From Hirsutella rhossiliensis (taxonomy: Eukaryota; Ascomycota; Sordariomycetes; Hypocreales; Ophiocordycipitaceae), in NCBI RefSeq assembly GCF_020360975.1, contig NW_025408681.1, positions 1,178,001 to 1,242,000 on the forward strand: DNA of 64,000 bases, written 5' to 3'. A model generated the notes under the pieces. That model was not told the origin of the DNA. It ran no database searches and worked only from the letters and a program-made list of their open reading frames with translations. Below are positions 45,830 to 56,692 of the stretch, piece by piece (position 1 is the first letter of the stretch; each line of letters starts with the position of its first letter). Position numbers and translations under genes: made by a program.

Positions 45830-46579
45830 TCACTCCCGGAAGAGGGGCTGAGGAAAGAGACGATCGATCTAGCATGAGATTCACGATAACACAACGCTGA
45901 CTGACCCATTGATTTCCCTTTTTGATTTTCCTTTACTATTATTAATTGGATAACAAATGTCCCTTCTGATGAGAGAAGGATTTGCTTCAATGGCACGTAC
46001 AAACGGGCTCGCACATGGGCCGGGACGCGTGCTTGGCGGTGCATTGGGCCCAGCGCCCCTTCTTTGTATACATATATCGATGTCTCTTCTGTCATGGGAT
46101 TGACGAGCTGGAATTTCCATTGCATTAAGCTGGACTTTATTGGGCACGGGGCATATATGGCCATTTCCTGGGATGTCCGACACTGAGAGCGGCTTGGGCA
46201 CTGATGTACAGAATTGAGCATGAAGAAAATGGGATAGGATTGCATGTCGGGAAGCGCACCCAAGTGACATTTGATGTTGAATCTGCATCGCTGCTTGTAG
46301 CTCTGTCGATAGGTAAAGCCGTCACAGTTGTACCCGGCCATCGCACTCCACCTACAAGCCGCACGGCAAACAAAGTTGCTTCCATGGTGATGCGCGCGCG
46401 CAGAATTGGAAATCTAAGAAATGCATCATGCTTGTACTTCTGACTCGACTCATCCACAGCTGCTGCGTGTCATGGTAGGCTTCTGGGGATGCAGAGACAG
46501 AACTGCCGCTATCCTCTTGAAACGTCTTGCCCTGGCCGCTTCCTCGCCTCCTCTTCATCGGTCCCGCGCCCGTTGAAGA
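45830..46579. other. Convergent intergenic region
   Basis: The 3' flanks of the Ser-rich gene and MMS2. AT-richer than its surroundings, with short open frames only. Confidence 0.6.
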
Positions 46580-47291
46580 TCATGAGTATGTCGATCCCTC
46601 GGAGGGCTGTTGCAGCTTCTTATTGGCCGGAGCAGCCATGTACCTGTATGCGATCATCGTCAACCGGCTTGCTCTTTGGTCGTCCTTTCCTAGGCCGTCG
46701 ACCCAAAATCTTGCCAGGGAGTTGCAAGGTGGGAAAGGGGGAAAGGGAGCAGAGGGGAGATAGAGGCCTACCTCCGTAGTTCGATGAGGACTGTCTCCAT
46801 GGTGTTTTCGCGCTTCCACTGGGCGAGGCAGGGCAGTTGTTTGGGGTCGACGACGCCGTTGTGCGGGTTGACGCAGGGGAGGTTGACCTGGCTGACGAAC
46901 TGAATGGTGGGAGGCTCGTCGGGGTATTTTTCGCCGCAGTGCATCTTCACGCTGTAGATGCGGTTCTCGTGGACGGACTAGGGGCCGGTTTCAGGGAGTC
47001 AGCTCTTGCCCCCATGCTTGTCTACAGAGACTGCGTCGTGGGGGTAAACGGTCCCCTGGCGCGTGCTCTCTCTCGCCGATGGCGGCAGCCAAGCAAGTGC
47101 CAGAAGAGGAGAAAGGAGAAGAGAGGCGTTGCCCTTACGTGTGGCGGCCCAAGAATCGTCCCGTTCCAGTTGCTCATGAGTAGGTCCTCGGAGTCCTCGA
47201 GGCCGTAGCTGCACGCCTCTGCGCCGAGGCCCTTTTCGCCCTTTTCAAGCTCCTCGAGCAGGCGGAAGTTGCGCGGGACTTTGGCTCCCAT
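46580..47291 (-). CDS. MMS2: Ubiquitin-conjugating enzyme variant MMS2
   Basis: A catalytically inactive E2 variant that pairs with Ubc13 to build Lys63-linked ubiquitin chains, as in PCNA polyubiquitination for error-free DNA-damage tolerance. Exons are 47291..47139, 46977..46772 and 46643..46580, giving 140 aa. [36 protein letters not shown] (joined across intron 1), INLPCVN-like [13 protein letters not shown] and [14 protein letters not shown] (joined across intron 2) match Mms2/Uev1. The region where E2s carry the active Cys is the variant type. The small third exon is supported by the conserved YMA..KKL tail. It is divergent from the stomatin-like gene. Confidence 0.96.
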
Positions 47292-47712
47292 GATTTCTGT
47301 CTGTGTTTCTGTGCTGAAGCTGTAGTGGTGTGAGTCTTTTGTTGCTGGAGTTGCAAGTGTGTTGTGTCAAGTCAGTTGGCCAGCAAGGAGAGAGTGGAAC
47401 CGGTGACCGCGAAACTGCGGGCAGGCGCGGGGCAACTTTTCTTCTCAGTGTCCTACGCTCCCACCCCGCGCCTGCTCTGCTGCCGACGTCAACTTCCCAA
47501 GTTACTACAGCGGTCACGGGGAAACATCGGCCCGTCTTCCGAGCTCAACTTCGTCTCAACTTTTTGTCACTTTGACGCACGCAAGTCTTTCGAGCTTCTT
47601 GCTTTCCAACGACGCAACCGCCTGCGGTCCGGATTCGAGAACCGACACCAGCTGGCCGATGATCGGCAGCGTCACTTGCTCTCCGCAGCTCTGACGTACG
47701 CCCCAGCACACC
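47292..47712. promoter_or_regulatory. Divergent promoter region, MMS2 / stomatin-like
   Basis: This 421-bp spacer separates two divergent start codons. No clear TATA element or repeat seen. Confidence 0.55.
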
Positions 47713-49022
47713 ATGGCCACTACACCCTTTGTGCGGGTCACGGCGCTCGCACGCATGCCTCTGGCCGCCGCCGTCCGTCATCAGCACTCTCAAGCCCGCC
47801 TCTTCACCAGCTCGTCGCGCGCCCTGCTGCCCTCGAGCTTCGCAAGCCCGCTGCCGTCGTACTTTCAGAAGCCGCGGCTGCCTGCCAACACGATTGTGCG
47901 CTTCGTGCCCCAGCAGACTGCGTGGATCGTCGAGCGCATGGGCAAGTTCAATAGGATCCTCGAGCCCGGCCTCGCCATTCTCGCGCCATTTATCGATCGA
48001 ATCGCGTACGTCAAGAGCTTGAAGGAGGTGGCTATTGAGATTCCCAGCCAGAGCGCCATTACTGCGGACAATGTGACGCTCGAGCTTGACGGCGTGCTTT
48101 ACACGCGGGTGTTTGATGCGTACAAGGCGAGGTTAGTTGATCAGGGGCCAAAGTACCCCATGGAAACGGAAAAGAAGACACGTTCTGACTCTCCATCTCG
48201 TGCAGCTACGGCGTCGAGGACGCCGAGTACGCCATTTCCCAGCTCGCCCAAACGACGATGCGCTCCGAAATCGGCCAGCTCACCCTCGACCACGTTCTCA
48301 AGGAGCGTGCCGCTCTTAACACAAACATCACCGCCGCCATAAACGACGCTGCCGAGGCCTGGGGCGTTACCTGCCTGCGCTATGAGATTCGCGACATCCA
48401 CGCCCCCGCCGCCGTCGTCGAGGCCATGCATCGCCAGGTCACGGCCGAACGCTCCAAGCGAGCCGAGATTCTCGACTCCGAGGGGCAACGGCAGAGCGCC
48501 ATCAACATTGCCGAGGGTCGGAAGCAGAGCGTGATCCTCGCCTCCGAGGCCCTGCGCGCCGAGCGCATCAACATGGCCGACGGTGAGGCCGAGGCCATCC
48601 TGCTCAAGTCGCGCGCCACCGCCCAGGGCATCGACGCCGTGGCCCACAGCATTTCCGAGGGCGCAGAGGGCGCAAAGGGGGCCGTCAGCCTGACTGTCGC
48701 GGAAAAGTATGTCGACGCTTTCGGCCGCCTGGCCAAGGAGGGCACCGCCGTCGTCGTGCCGGGCAACGTCGGCGACATTGGCGGCATGATTGCCACGGCC
48801 CTCAGCGTCTACGGCAAGGTAGGCGAAGCCCAGGCCATGTCCATGGCAAAGAAGGCCGTGGGCCCCGATGCCGCCGAGGAGGATGGTTACCCCCAGAGCA
48901 GGAAGGCGCTTGAGCAGCCCGCCTCGGGACAAGAGGACGTGCTCGACGCTGCGGCGAGCAAGAGGAAGCAGATGAAGGAGACGGTGCTCGACGGCTTCAA
49001 CCAAACTGCGGCTAAGAAATGA
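47713..49022 (+). CDS. Mitochondrial stomatin-like protein (SLP2 type)
   Basis: A SPFH/prohibitin-family scaffold of the inner mitochondrial membrane. Exon 1 is 47713..48131 and exon 2 is 48206..49022 (donor GTTAGT, acceptor TGCAG), giving 411 aa. The N-terminus is Arg/Ser/Ala-rich with no acidic residues for about 45 aa, a mitochondrial presequence. There is no stomatin hydrophobic hairpin, as in SLP2. The SPFH domain includes ERMGKFNRILEPGLAIL, SAITADNVTLELDGVLYTR and SYGVEDAEYAISQLAQTTMR (across the splice). RYEIRDIHAPAAVVEAM and a coiled coil (AEILDSEGQRQSAINIAEG) follow. The conserved GMIATALSVYG lies before a charged tail. SLP2 proteins bind cardiolipin and stabilise prohibitin and protease complexes; that role is inferred from family. 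Confidence 0.94.
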
Positions 49023-49552
49023 GGAGCTCGCGCTCGCCGGCGTGAAAACAGTGATGCAAAGGTCAATATGGAGCAAACAATTCCTCTCCCTGCACCCCCT
49101 CCCCTCATCTCCTTGACAGAGGTTGTCGACCAGGCAGCGGCTTCTCTCCGCAAGGGTCCGGAACGGCGGAACGGCGAATTGTACTTGTGCATACCTATGT
49201 GGTGCACCTTGGAATCCGTGGCAAGGAGATGTCCAGGGCGTGTACTATAAACATATACCTTACCTACCTTGCCTAGGTATGTTACTTTTTGGAGGCAACA
49301 GCTTGCCCAATCATACCCCCTTGCCCGTCGTTGGGAGACGGCCGCGGTACTGGAAGCATGGTGTCTAGTTGCACTCCCTGTGCGCGGCGCGATATCTGGG
49401 CTTCAAAAGGGGTGGCTGAGTGGGCCAACGAACAGCCCGATGAGACTCTGTACCTTGCGGCTAGGTCGACTCCAAGTTGATCCGGTACCCTCTCTCATCG
49501 GGATCATGGCTTCTCCCAGTATTTGTCCGACCGTGGAAGAAAGTTTGAGGCC
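49023..49552. other. Convergent intergenic region
   Basis: Between the stomatin-like gene and the MER3 fragment. It contains a short TACCTTACCTACC / CCTAGGTA motif (49257-49279). No gene seen. Confidence 0.6.
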
Positions 49553-50659
49553 TCATTTCATCGCAAAGCTATCCTCTGAGACTAGGTGAGTGCTCCTAAT
49601 GATTGTCCCCACGACTTCCTCGCATGCAAAGGTCACCTTGAGCTGCTCGCCTCTTGTAGCGTCCAGGCCAACGACCAATTCTTTGCCGCCTGCCAGTCTC
49701 TTGACGCTGCCTCGCCAGAACCAAAGGAGCTTTCCTCCCTCGCCCTCTATCACCAGCGTAGTCCAGGGGTGTTTCTTCCTCCACAACGGCTTGTCCTCAT
49801 TCTCATGGCCCAAAACAATTCGGGCGATCAACAGCGACTCTTTTTGGGCCGCGTTTGACCCACTCGGGCCCGACGTCGAGGACGCGAGATGCTGGCCAAC
49901 AATATCAAATTGCAAAGTCAGGAGCGGAAAGCCGGCAATCTGATGCAGCAGTTGATGCCCGAAAGGGGGATTACGACTCAGCAGGCGCTCGATATGGAAG
50001 AAGTCGAGTCTCGAAAGCTGCTTGACGCTCTTGATACCGGCCTGAGCCAACCTGCCCATCTTGGCAAGGCCTATTCCTTGGACCTGCAGCAACTCGTTGC
50101 AGCTTCCCTCCCAAACCCCGGCTTTGACGCTGCGCAAGACATCGAGAGCAACGTTGACGCCCCGACCGTCCCGTCCGCGGCCGAGGATGTCGACCAGGCA
50201 TCTGAGGACATGGTCGAGAAGGACGTAGATTCGGCCTCTCTCTTGGTGAAGGTTCTTCCGCGCGTCGGCGGATACCTTGTTCGGCCAGCCTGCTCCGTGC
50301 AAGTCGATCTGGACAAGCAGGAAGACCTTGTGCCATGGCTCCGAGACGGTCTCGCGGACGGGATACGGGACGGGTGAGTGGTCGTTGACATGGCGGAAAA
50401 AGCCCCTTTCAGCCTGCTTCATGGGAAAGGAGCGGAACTCGGCTGCCAGACAGGCCCTGTGAAGCACCTCTCTTCGATCTGGGGAGCTCGGGATCCCGCA
50501 GAGGAGCTTGAAGGTCGGGGCGGCCAGCTTGTGCCGCAATTGTATCTCGTGCATGTCCGATGCGTTGTTCGGTGGCTGCTCGGTGACTGGTGTTCGGCTC
50601 GGAAGCAGCTGGAGCTGCTGACTCGGGCGAGAAGACGTGGTGTTGCCTTGACAGGCCAT
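49553..50659 (-). pseudogene. MER3/HFM1 helicase C-terminal (Sec63-domain) fragment
   Basis: An intact 368-codon open frame from the ATG at 50659. From about residue 40 it resembles the region after the helicase core of the meiotic crossover helicase MER3/HFM1: LLCGIPSSPDRREVL, FRSFPMKQAERGFF, WHKVFLLVQIDLHG, SVNVALDVLRSVKAGVWEGS, LLQVQGIGLAKMGRL (a helix-hairpin-helix-like GIG motif) and HIERLLSRNPPFGHQLL. Full-length MER3 exceeds 1100 residues and starts with two RecA-like domains. Those would have to lie upstream on this strand, but only 0.9 kb separates this frame from the next gene and no helicase motif (GKT, DExH) is visible in it. The disordered C-terminal tail of MER3 is also missing. 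It is therefore a truncated or transposed copy. The lack of stops means it could be recent or retained. Confidence 0.68.
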
Positions 50660-51575
50660 GTTGGACCAGCGCAATGTTGGAGCTGCTTAGGAGACAGAAT
50701 TCCTCGGGGGACGTTTGACGAGTGACGTGAAGGCCAGTAAGCGAAGCAAACGAGCGTGTGCTCGGGTAGTGCGCCTTTGTGTCGCCCACCGACTGCCCAA
50801 TGAAGTGGTAACCTTAGGCCGCGATGGTTCTTGCCGTTGAGCAACCGCAGGCGGTGGGGGGCCGTTATGCTGTTTGCTAGAGAAGAAGGAAAGGGGGAGA
50901 GGGGGAAAGAGGTACGTAACCATATATTGAACAACATCTCGACTTGGCTCTACGGAGGCAGGTTCGAGGATCCTCTTGCTGCTTGATAAAGTCACGCGCC
51001 AACAGCTTTTGAGATGCCTTAGGGAAAACGGCCAGGAACGCTTGTCTCGTGGATAGCAGCTCGTGAGTCTTTCCATCTCAAAGCTCGCTTAGGCTGGTCC
51101 ACCGTCTCGTCGACAGATCACAGAACCCAGCAAACTTGTCCGGTCGCGGCGGTGCAATGGAGCGGCAACTGGAGGCGCCTGCTGCACAGGTGCTTCTGTG
51201 CTCACCGCGGGAACACCATGGATCACGATGCACAGTCGTCGTGGAGCCACGGGTCATTGTTCCTCTGGGACTTCAGTCTGGACTGCGTGCTGTCTCCTCC
51301 GAGCACCTTGTGATTGCCAAAGCACAGCCGTCTGTGTGTGACGCCATGGAAAGAGCGCCTTCCGAGAGAACTTGGAGCAGGCGCCCTAGCAGACCACCTG
51401 CCTATTCATAGAAGAGACGCCTTTTGCATTTCCACCATTCTCCCTCTCTCTTTGTCTTCAACTTCCACCATCATCCATACACCTGCACCACACCTCCTAC
51501 TGGAACTGCATCCTTCGTCCCGCCCCTATCTTGAACCAACAGTGCAAGGGGCAAAGCGACACCAAGCCGGCCATC
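50660..51575. other. Intergenic region between MER3 fragment and M4 peptidase
   Basis: No helicase motifs or other clear coding sequence. A 40-codon minus-strand stretch near 50940-51060 has protein-like composition in one frame but no continuation. The 3' part is the pyrimidine-rich leader of the peptidase gene. Confidence 0.55.
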
Positions 51576-53052
51576 ATGTCGTGCCCCTGCTTCATCGTGC
51601 CGCCTCACCTCTTTCGCGGCATCGCCGAATCAAGCAGCAACCCCGAGCATGTCCGCAAGGCGGCTCATGCGTCCCTTGCCGCTCACGGGCGCATCGGTGC
51701 TTCCCGACAGCAGCGCATGGCGATGCTGACCCAGCCTCTCGGCTCCGAAGCCCCTCCGTATCGACCCTCGCCCTTCATCCCCGAAGGTGTCCTGACCCGG
51801 CTCTCCGTCTCGGAAGCCGTAGACGAGGTGACCCGTGAACGTGCCAAGCGAGATCTGGAGCATCTCCAGACGTTCATGGCCAAGCCCCCACCCGCAGAGC
51901 AAGGTATGTCGTGCGAGGCATCGTTGACCGTCACCCAGCTTTGTCCCCCAAACGCAATGATGACTGCTAATACATCTGCTAGCAATCGTGGCAGCTGAAG
52001 CCAAGGACCCTCACAAGGATAGACCCAAAGATGCCCCTTACCGGGCTGTTTACGACGCCAAGATGACGCGAGATGAGGACGACTTGCCTGGCGAGCTTGT
52101 CCGAGCCGAGGGCGAAGCCAAGGTGAAAGACAAGGACGTCAACCTTGCGTACGAGAACGTCGGCCATGTCCTCGACTTCTACAAGAAGCATTTCAAGTGG
52201 AATTCAATTGACAACAAGAACGCCGATATCATCAGCTCCGTCCACTTTGGACGCCACTTTGAAAACGCCTGTGAGTGCTCGTTAAGGAAGCCTTTGCATC
52301 TTTTGTTCTCCCTCTTTGGCAACGAGAGGAGCTGACTTGCGACTCGTCAGTCTGGGATCCCGACAAGCTGCAAATGGTATTTGGAGACGGCGGCGAATTC
52401 CTTCAGAACTTCACCGGCTGTATCGATGTCATCGGACACGAGCTGACGCACGCCATCACGGAGCACACCAGCCCGCTGCAGTACAGGGCGCAGCCTGGCG
52501 CCCTCAACGAGCACATTTCGGACGTGTTTGGGATCATGATCAAGCAGAAGGTCGAGGACGAGACGGCCGACAAGGCGGACTGGCTTGTCGGCGAGGGCTG
52601 CCTCTTGCCGGGCATCAAGGGGCTCGCCCTTCGAAGCATGAAGAGTCCTGGCACAGCCTACGATGATCCTCGATTTGTAAGCCCCGTTGACGTGTCGCAA
52701 GCGACTCCATTGTGCTCCTCGTGGCTAATGCCAGTCGCAGGGCAAAGACCCACAGGTGGACAACATGAAGATGTACGAGGAAACATACGAGGACAACGGA
52801 GGCGTCCACATCTTCTCGGGCATCCCCAACAAGGCGTTCTACCTGGCGGCCGTGGCATTTGGTGGTTACTCGTGGGAGAAGGCGGGACAGATTTGGTGGA
52901 AGGCAATGACGAGCGGCCGCGTGCCTCCGAAGTGCAACTTTTTGCAGTTTGCCGACGTGACTGTTGACTGCGCCAAGGAGGAGTTTGGGGAGATGGCAGC
53001 CAAGACTGTGCGCAAGGCATGGCACGACGTTGGGGTGATGCGGAGCGTCTAG
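51576..53052 (+). CDS. Protealysin-like M4 metallopeptidase
   Basis: A zinc endopeptidase of the thermolysin family. Exons are 51576..51903, 51983..52270, 52351..52676 and 52741..53052, giving 417 aa. The N-terminus has no signal peptide. It carries FIVPPHLFRGIAE, like the short PPYLL-type propeptide of bacterial protealysins, so the enzyme is probably intracellular. VIGHELTHAITEHTS gives the two zinc His and the catalytic Glu. ALNEHISDVFGIM gives the third zinc ligand Glu. DNGGVHIFSGIPNKAFYLAA contains the transition-state His. The YRAVYDAKM and DEDDLPGELVRAEG segments are typical of the family's N-terminal part. M4 peptidases are mainly bacterial, and fungal copies are usually ascribed to horizontal transfer. 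Here four spliced exons and host-like base use show long residence if so. Substrates unknown. Confidence 0.92.
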
Positions 53053-53397
53053 AAGTCCGAGCCCTGCACTGCCTTGTAGCAGGAAAGGCCTGTATTCTTG
53101 ATGCTTGCGAGTGCCTGCTTGACGATGGATCGTGAGGTTGCCTAGCATGAGTAGCTGAGTGTGGTTTGGGAGCATGAGTCAGGGAAACGTCAAGCAGTCA
53201 AGCACAAAGGGAGAGTAATATGCAACATCAGCATGATGGTTGTACTTGAAGAGTGATGTGCATGATGATCAAGGAGTCCATGTAAATCTGTACCTTGAGA
53301 CTGCGCTGGGATCTCCACGGTGCCGAGGGTCTGCATACTGGAAAGCAGTTATCTATATAATCTTCAAATTGGGGCATACCCTCAACGATGACTAAGA
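53053..53397. other. Intergenic region
   Basis: The 3' flank of the peptidase gene up to tRNA-Glu. No feature seen. Confidence 0.6.
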
Positions 53398-53485
53398 TCC
53401 GGTATGGTGTAGTGGCTAACATCGCTCGCTCTCAACAAGCGTTGATTAAACCGAGCAGCCCTGGGTTCGATTCCCAGTACCGGAG
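53398..53485 (+). tRNA. tRNA-Glu (anticodon CUC) with 17-nt intron
   Basis: The acceptor TCCGGTA pairs with TACCGGA, with discriminator G. The D arm includes GTAGTGGCTA. The anticodon stem GCTCG (53424-53428) pairs with CGAGC after an intron at 53435-53451, and the anticodon CTC is at 53431-53433. The T arm is CTGGGTTCGATTCCCAG. Position and length of the intron are canonical for fungal nuclear tRNAs. Confidence 0.95.
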
Positions 53486-55307
53486 ATGCCAAAGATTGAT
53501 CTTTTGGCGATCAGCCGCAACTCTTCTTTTTTTGCACTACTAATTCTCCATTGTACCCCGGAATTTTCCTTTCGCTCCCCCATTGACGTCGGATAGCGCT
53601 TTAATAAGGCCCCCCCTTCCTTCACCTATTTTGTACGAGACATTTGGTGTTAAAAAAACACGTCGTTCTACAGCAGAGTAAAAAGCTCTCGTAAGAAACA
53701 ATCAATAAGGATAAAATCAATGCCGCAGCGGCCGCGGAATTAAATTCAATTATGCGGCAAACACACGACTTAGTATATAATCTGAATAGTCCTTTTTTGA
53801 TCAATAACGCGGTGGACTTTGCTTGAAAATGCGTTCTGTTCAAGGGGGGAGAAGTCGGGATAGAGTAGAACGGCGTGTTTTTCTCACCCCGCATGGCTCC
53901 GTAGGGGGCGGAGCCAAATTCTCCTTTTACACCGCATGCGCTTATAACTTAGCCGGGCAGCCGGGCTTGTCGTGCCTTCTCCTTTGCCCGGCTTTTAAGC
54001 TGCTTTCTTCTGGCGAGCCACAAATCGCCGCACGGTCGCATTGGCGCGACGGGTTCGAATGCAGGTACGCGACCCGCCGCTGTCAGGCACCGCGCCCGAC
54101 ATATGCGTGTCTCTGTTTGTGTTGCAGGTAGGGCGTCTTCCCCCGGTTGGTGATACCTGGCACGGCGGGCGCCTTGTTTTTTTCCCCTTCCTTTGGTGCC
54201 TTGCAGGTCTCCTGCGTGGATCCCCTTGGATTTGATGGGCGTGCATGCACGTCTTCCCCGGGCAGAAACAGAACCTGGGCCAGAACAATGGTGGCGGGGC
54301 GCTGTCTCCCACTCAGCAGGAACCCCACCTACGGAGACATATGATCGATGATCCTCAGCTCGGCTCCCCCTGAGCTAGACCGTTTAGCCCGGGGTACAAA
54401 GAAAGACCCGCCCGTCTTTATCGGTACGGACGCACGGTGCAGCGGCCCCACGGGATCCGCACACGCTTGAGCCCCCCTCGGGAGCGGGCGCCGGCTGTGC
54501 TTGTTCCCACGGACGCAAAGTCTGTTGATCTCGGGAAGTCACCATGGCAGTGATGGACGCGGCCGTTCGCGTCACCCGTTGTTGTCGTAAGCCACCGGTG
54601 CTTGGCAGTCGCAGCGCGATGGAGACATTATCGGGTCCGACACCCCCGCGCGGGTAATTTGACGCCCCCACTTCAAGACCGATATATCACGGGAATGACA
54701 TGGTCTTGGACTCAGGTACTTGTACTCCGTGCTAGTTGAAGCTTGTCCCGGACAAGCACAGGCCCAGATCTAATGATAGCCGCCGTTCCTACACAATTGC
54801 CCCCCGCGACCAAGTCTCGTTCCCTGGCGGACAATGTGCATTCCTACCACGCTCGTGAAGCCACTCGCACCGATGGTGGGTTAGTCCCGTAAACACATTC
54901 CCGCACGCAGCAACACCTCACCCAACATGAAAGAAAAAAGAAAGGAAGAACCGCCAATCTTATTACAAGTATGTGTACCTGCTGAAAGAGTCTTTCTTTG
55001 ATGCGAGACGTGTGGAAAGGGCCAAGTCCAACAGGGTTGCACGCCCACCGCATGCTTTTGCGTTGTTGTTTGTTCCGGGGGGGGGGCGTTATATGCACCC
55101 TCCTCTCGGATCATGGCTGATCTTTTGTTTTTCGTCTCCAACGGAAAGGATCGTCTCGAAATGCTGCAATAACAGACAAGATCTGCTCATGTGCGTCTCC
55201 GATGCGCTCCTTGTTGTGACCACGGCGGGGGAAAATTTGTATACATTGTGAAAGAGTATAAAATAGGGGGCGCAAAATTTGCTACGTCATCGACTCACGA
55301 CACCTCC
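53486..55307. other. Gene-free region with AT-rich island
   Basis: About 53500-53830, just downstream of tRNA-Glu, is clearly AT-richer than the rest of the window and includes an imperfect 28-nt inverted repeat (53731-53758). The remainder to 55307 is GC-rich without a credible gene. An old element or repeat-induced decay is possible but no transposon protein is visible. Confidence 0.55.
53731..53758. repeat. Imperfect 28-nt inverted repeat
   Basis: GCCGC at one end faces GCGGC at the other, with AATT-rich arms between. Eleven of fourteen positions pair, plus one G-T wobble. It could form a hairpin in an AT-rich island about 250 bp after tRNA-Glu. Confidence 0.65.
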
Positions 55308-56692
55308 TTACAGGAGAAGCTGGGCCATGACGAGAGCGGCGACGGCGACGGCGCCAAACGAGGTAACGTCGCGACGGGCGAGGCCGGCAGCAGACGTGGG
55401 GACCGAAGTGCTGGAGCCTTTGGAGCCGCTCGAGGGAAGAGACGTGGCGGTCGAGTTAGAAGCGCCGGTGACTGTCGCCAAGGTGGTCTGGGGCTGCTGG
55501 CCCCGGTCGTCGCCTTCGTCGTCGCCGCCGCTGGTGCCGGTCTGGAGGGGGCGGCCCGAGGTGCCAGAAGGGGCGCGGGTGGCAGACAAGTCGTCGGTGC
55601 TGGACGACTCGGCCTCGATGAGCGACTTGTTCTCGTTGTGGCTGCTGCTGCCATTGGCCTGGCCCTCGCCGCCCTCGAGGCCGTTCTCACCGTTGACCTG
55701 CTTGCTGTCGCTCTGGCCCCGGACCACCTGGATGCTCTTGGCCGAGCCCGTGTGGTCGCCGTAGGTGTACTCCTTGATGGCGCCATTGGCCGGCTGGTTT
55801 CCGCCGGCGTAGTCGACAATCTTGATGCTCTTGTAGATGCCGACAAAGGGCTTCTTGTTGAAGTCGGTGCGGCCGCCGGCCCACTCGACGGTGCCGGGGC
55901 TGGCCTTTTCGCCGCCGGCGACCCAGGTGCCGAGCTTGACCTGCATGGGCGTCTGGGGGAACGCGCTGCCGCCCTTTGCGTCGGAGGCCCTGAGGGTGCG
56001 CACTACGTTGTTGTCGACAGACCATGTGATGGCGTCCGAGGTCCACTTGATGCCGTACGTGTGCGACTTGGCCACGGCGTTGGCTACGGGGTGGTACGCT
56101 CCGCGATCATAGGTGCTGGTGTCGCCCTTGCTGAAGTAGTTGGACTGGAACTGGCCGGGGTCACTTCCGATCCACTCGAGGTCGATCTGCGTGTTCTTGT
56201 TAGCCTCGGATGCCTTGGTTGGGAGGGAGGGGGCTTAGCCGGGTCGAAAGCATACCTCGTCGAGGTCGTCGGACTGGAGAACGGCGCTGGTGACGATGCC
56301 CTGGCCCGGGGCGGCCTGGACCTCGACCTCGATCTCGCCGAAGAAGATGTACTTGCCCGTGTGGATTGTGGGAGCATCACCCTCGGAGTTGATGGTGAAG
56401 ACGGCGCCCTGGTCGTTGTACTTGATGGTGGTGGCTTGGGCGGCCTGGAAGGCGCCGCACTCGCCCTTTGTAAAGTCGCATTTGACCTCCTTTCCAAAGG
56501 CGGGATCGACAGGGCAGGCTGCGGGAAGGACTTGTCAGATATTCCGGTTGTCCTCTGGTGCAAGGCAGCGAGTAACAGGTGAGAGAGAAACTCACTCTTC
56601 TGAAGAGGGTTGCATGCGGTAGAGGTCTGGGCAGAAACGAGGCCCGAGGCGGCGACAGCGACCAGAGCGGCCGAGGGGAGCTTGGAGAACAT
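55308..56692 (-). CDS. CRH-like GPI-anchored glucan-chitin transglycosylase (GH16)
   Basis: Crosslinks chitin to beta-glucan in the cell wall. Exons are 56692..56596, 56518..56256 and 56186..55308, giving 412 aa. Residues 1-21 are a signal peptide (SGLVSA). Exon 2 starts TCPVDPAFG, the conserved CRH N-terminus, and holds paired cysteines (CDFTKGECGAF). The catalytic DEIDLEW motif with its two Glu is created exactly at the exon 2/3 junction. WIGSDPGQFQSNYF and GIKWTSDAITWSVD follow, then GTWVAGG and WAGGRTDF, standard acceptor-site segments. A Ser/Thr/Gly-rich stalk from about 285 leads to a GPI signal (GAVAVAALVMAQLLL). A CBM18 chitin-binding module is absent, so it resembles Crh1/Utr2-type enzymes without that domain. 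Confidence 0.95.

Noticed and set aside
45616..46341. 241-codon minus-strand frame over the end of the Ser-rich gene and its flank
   Set aside because: Half of it is the antisense of a better-supported gene, and the rest lacks any coding-like pattern.
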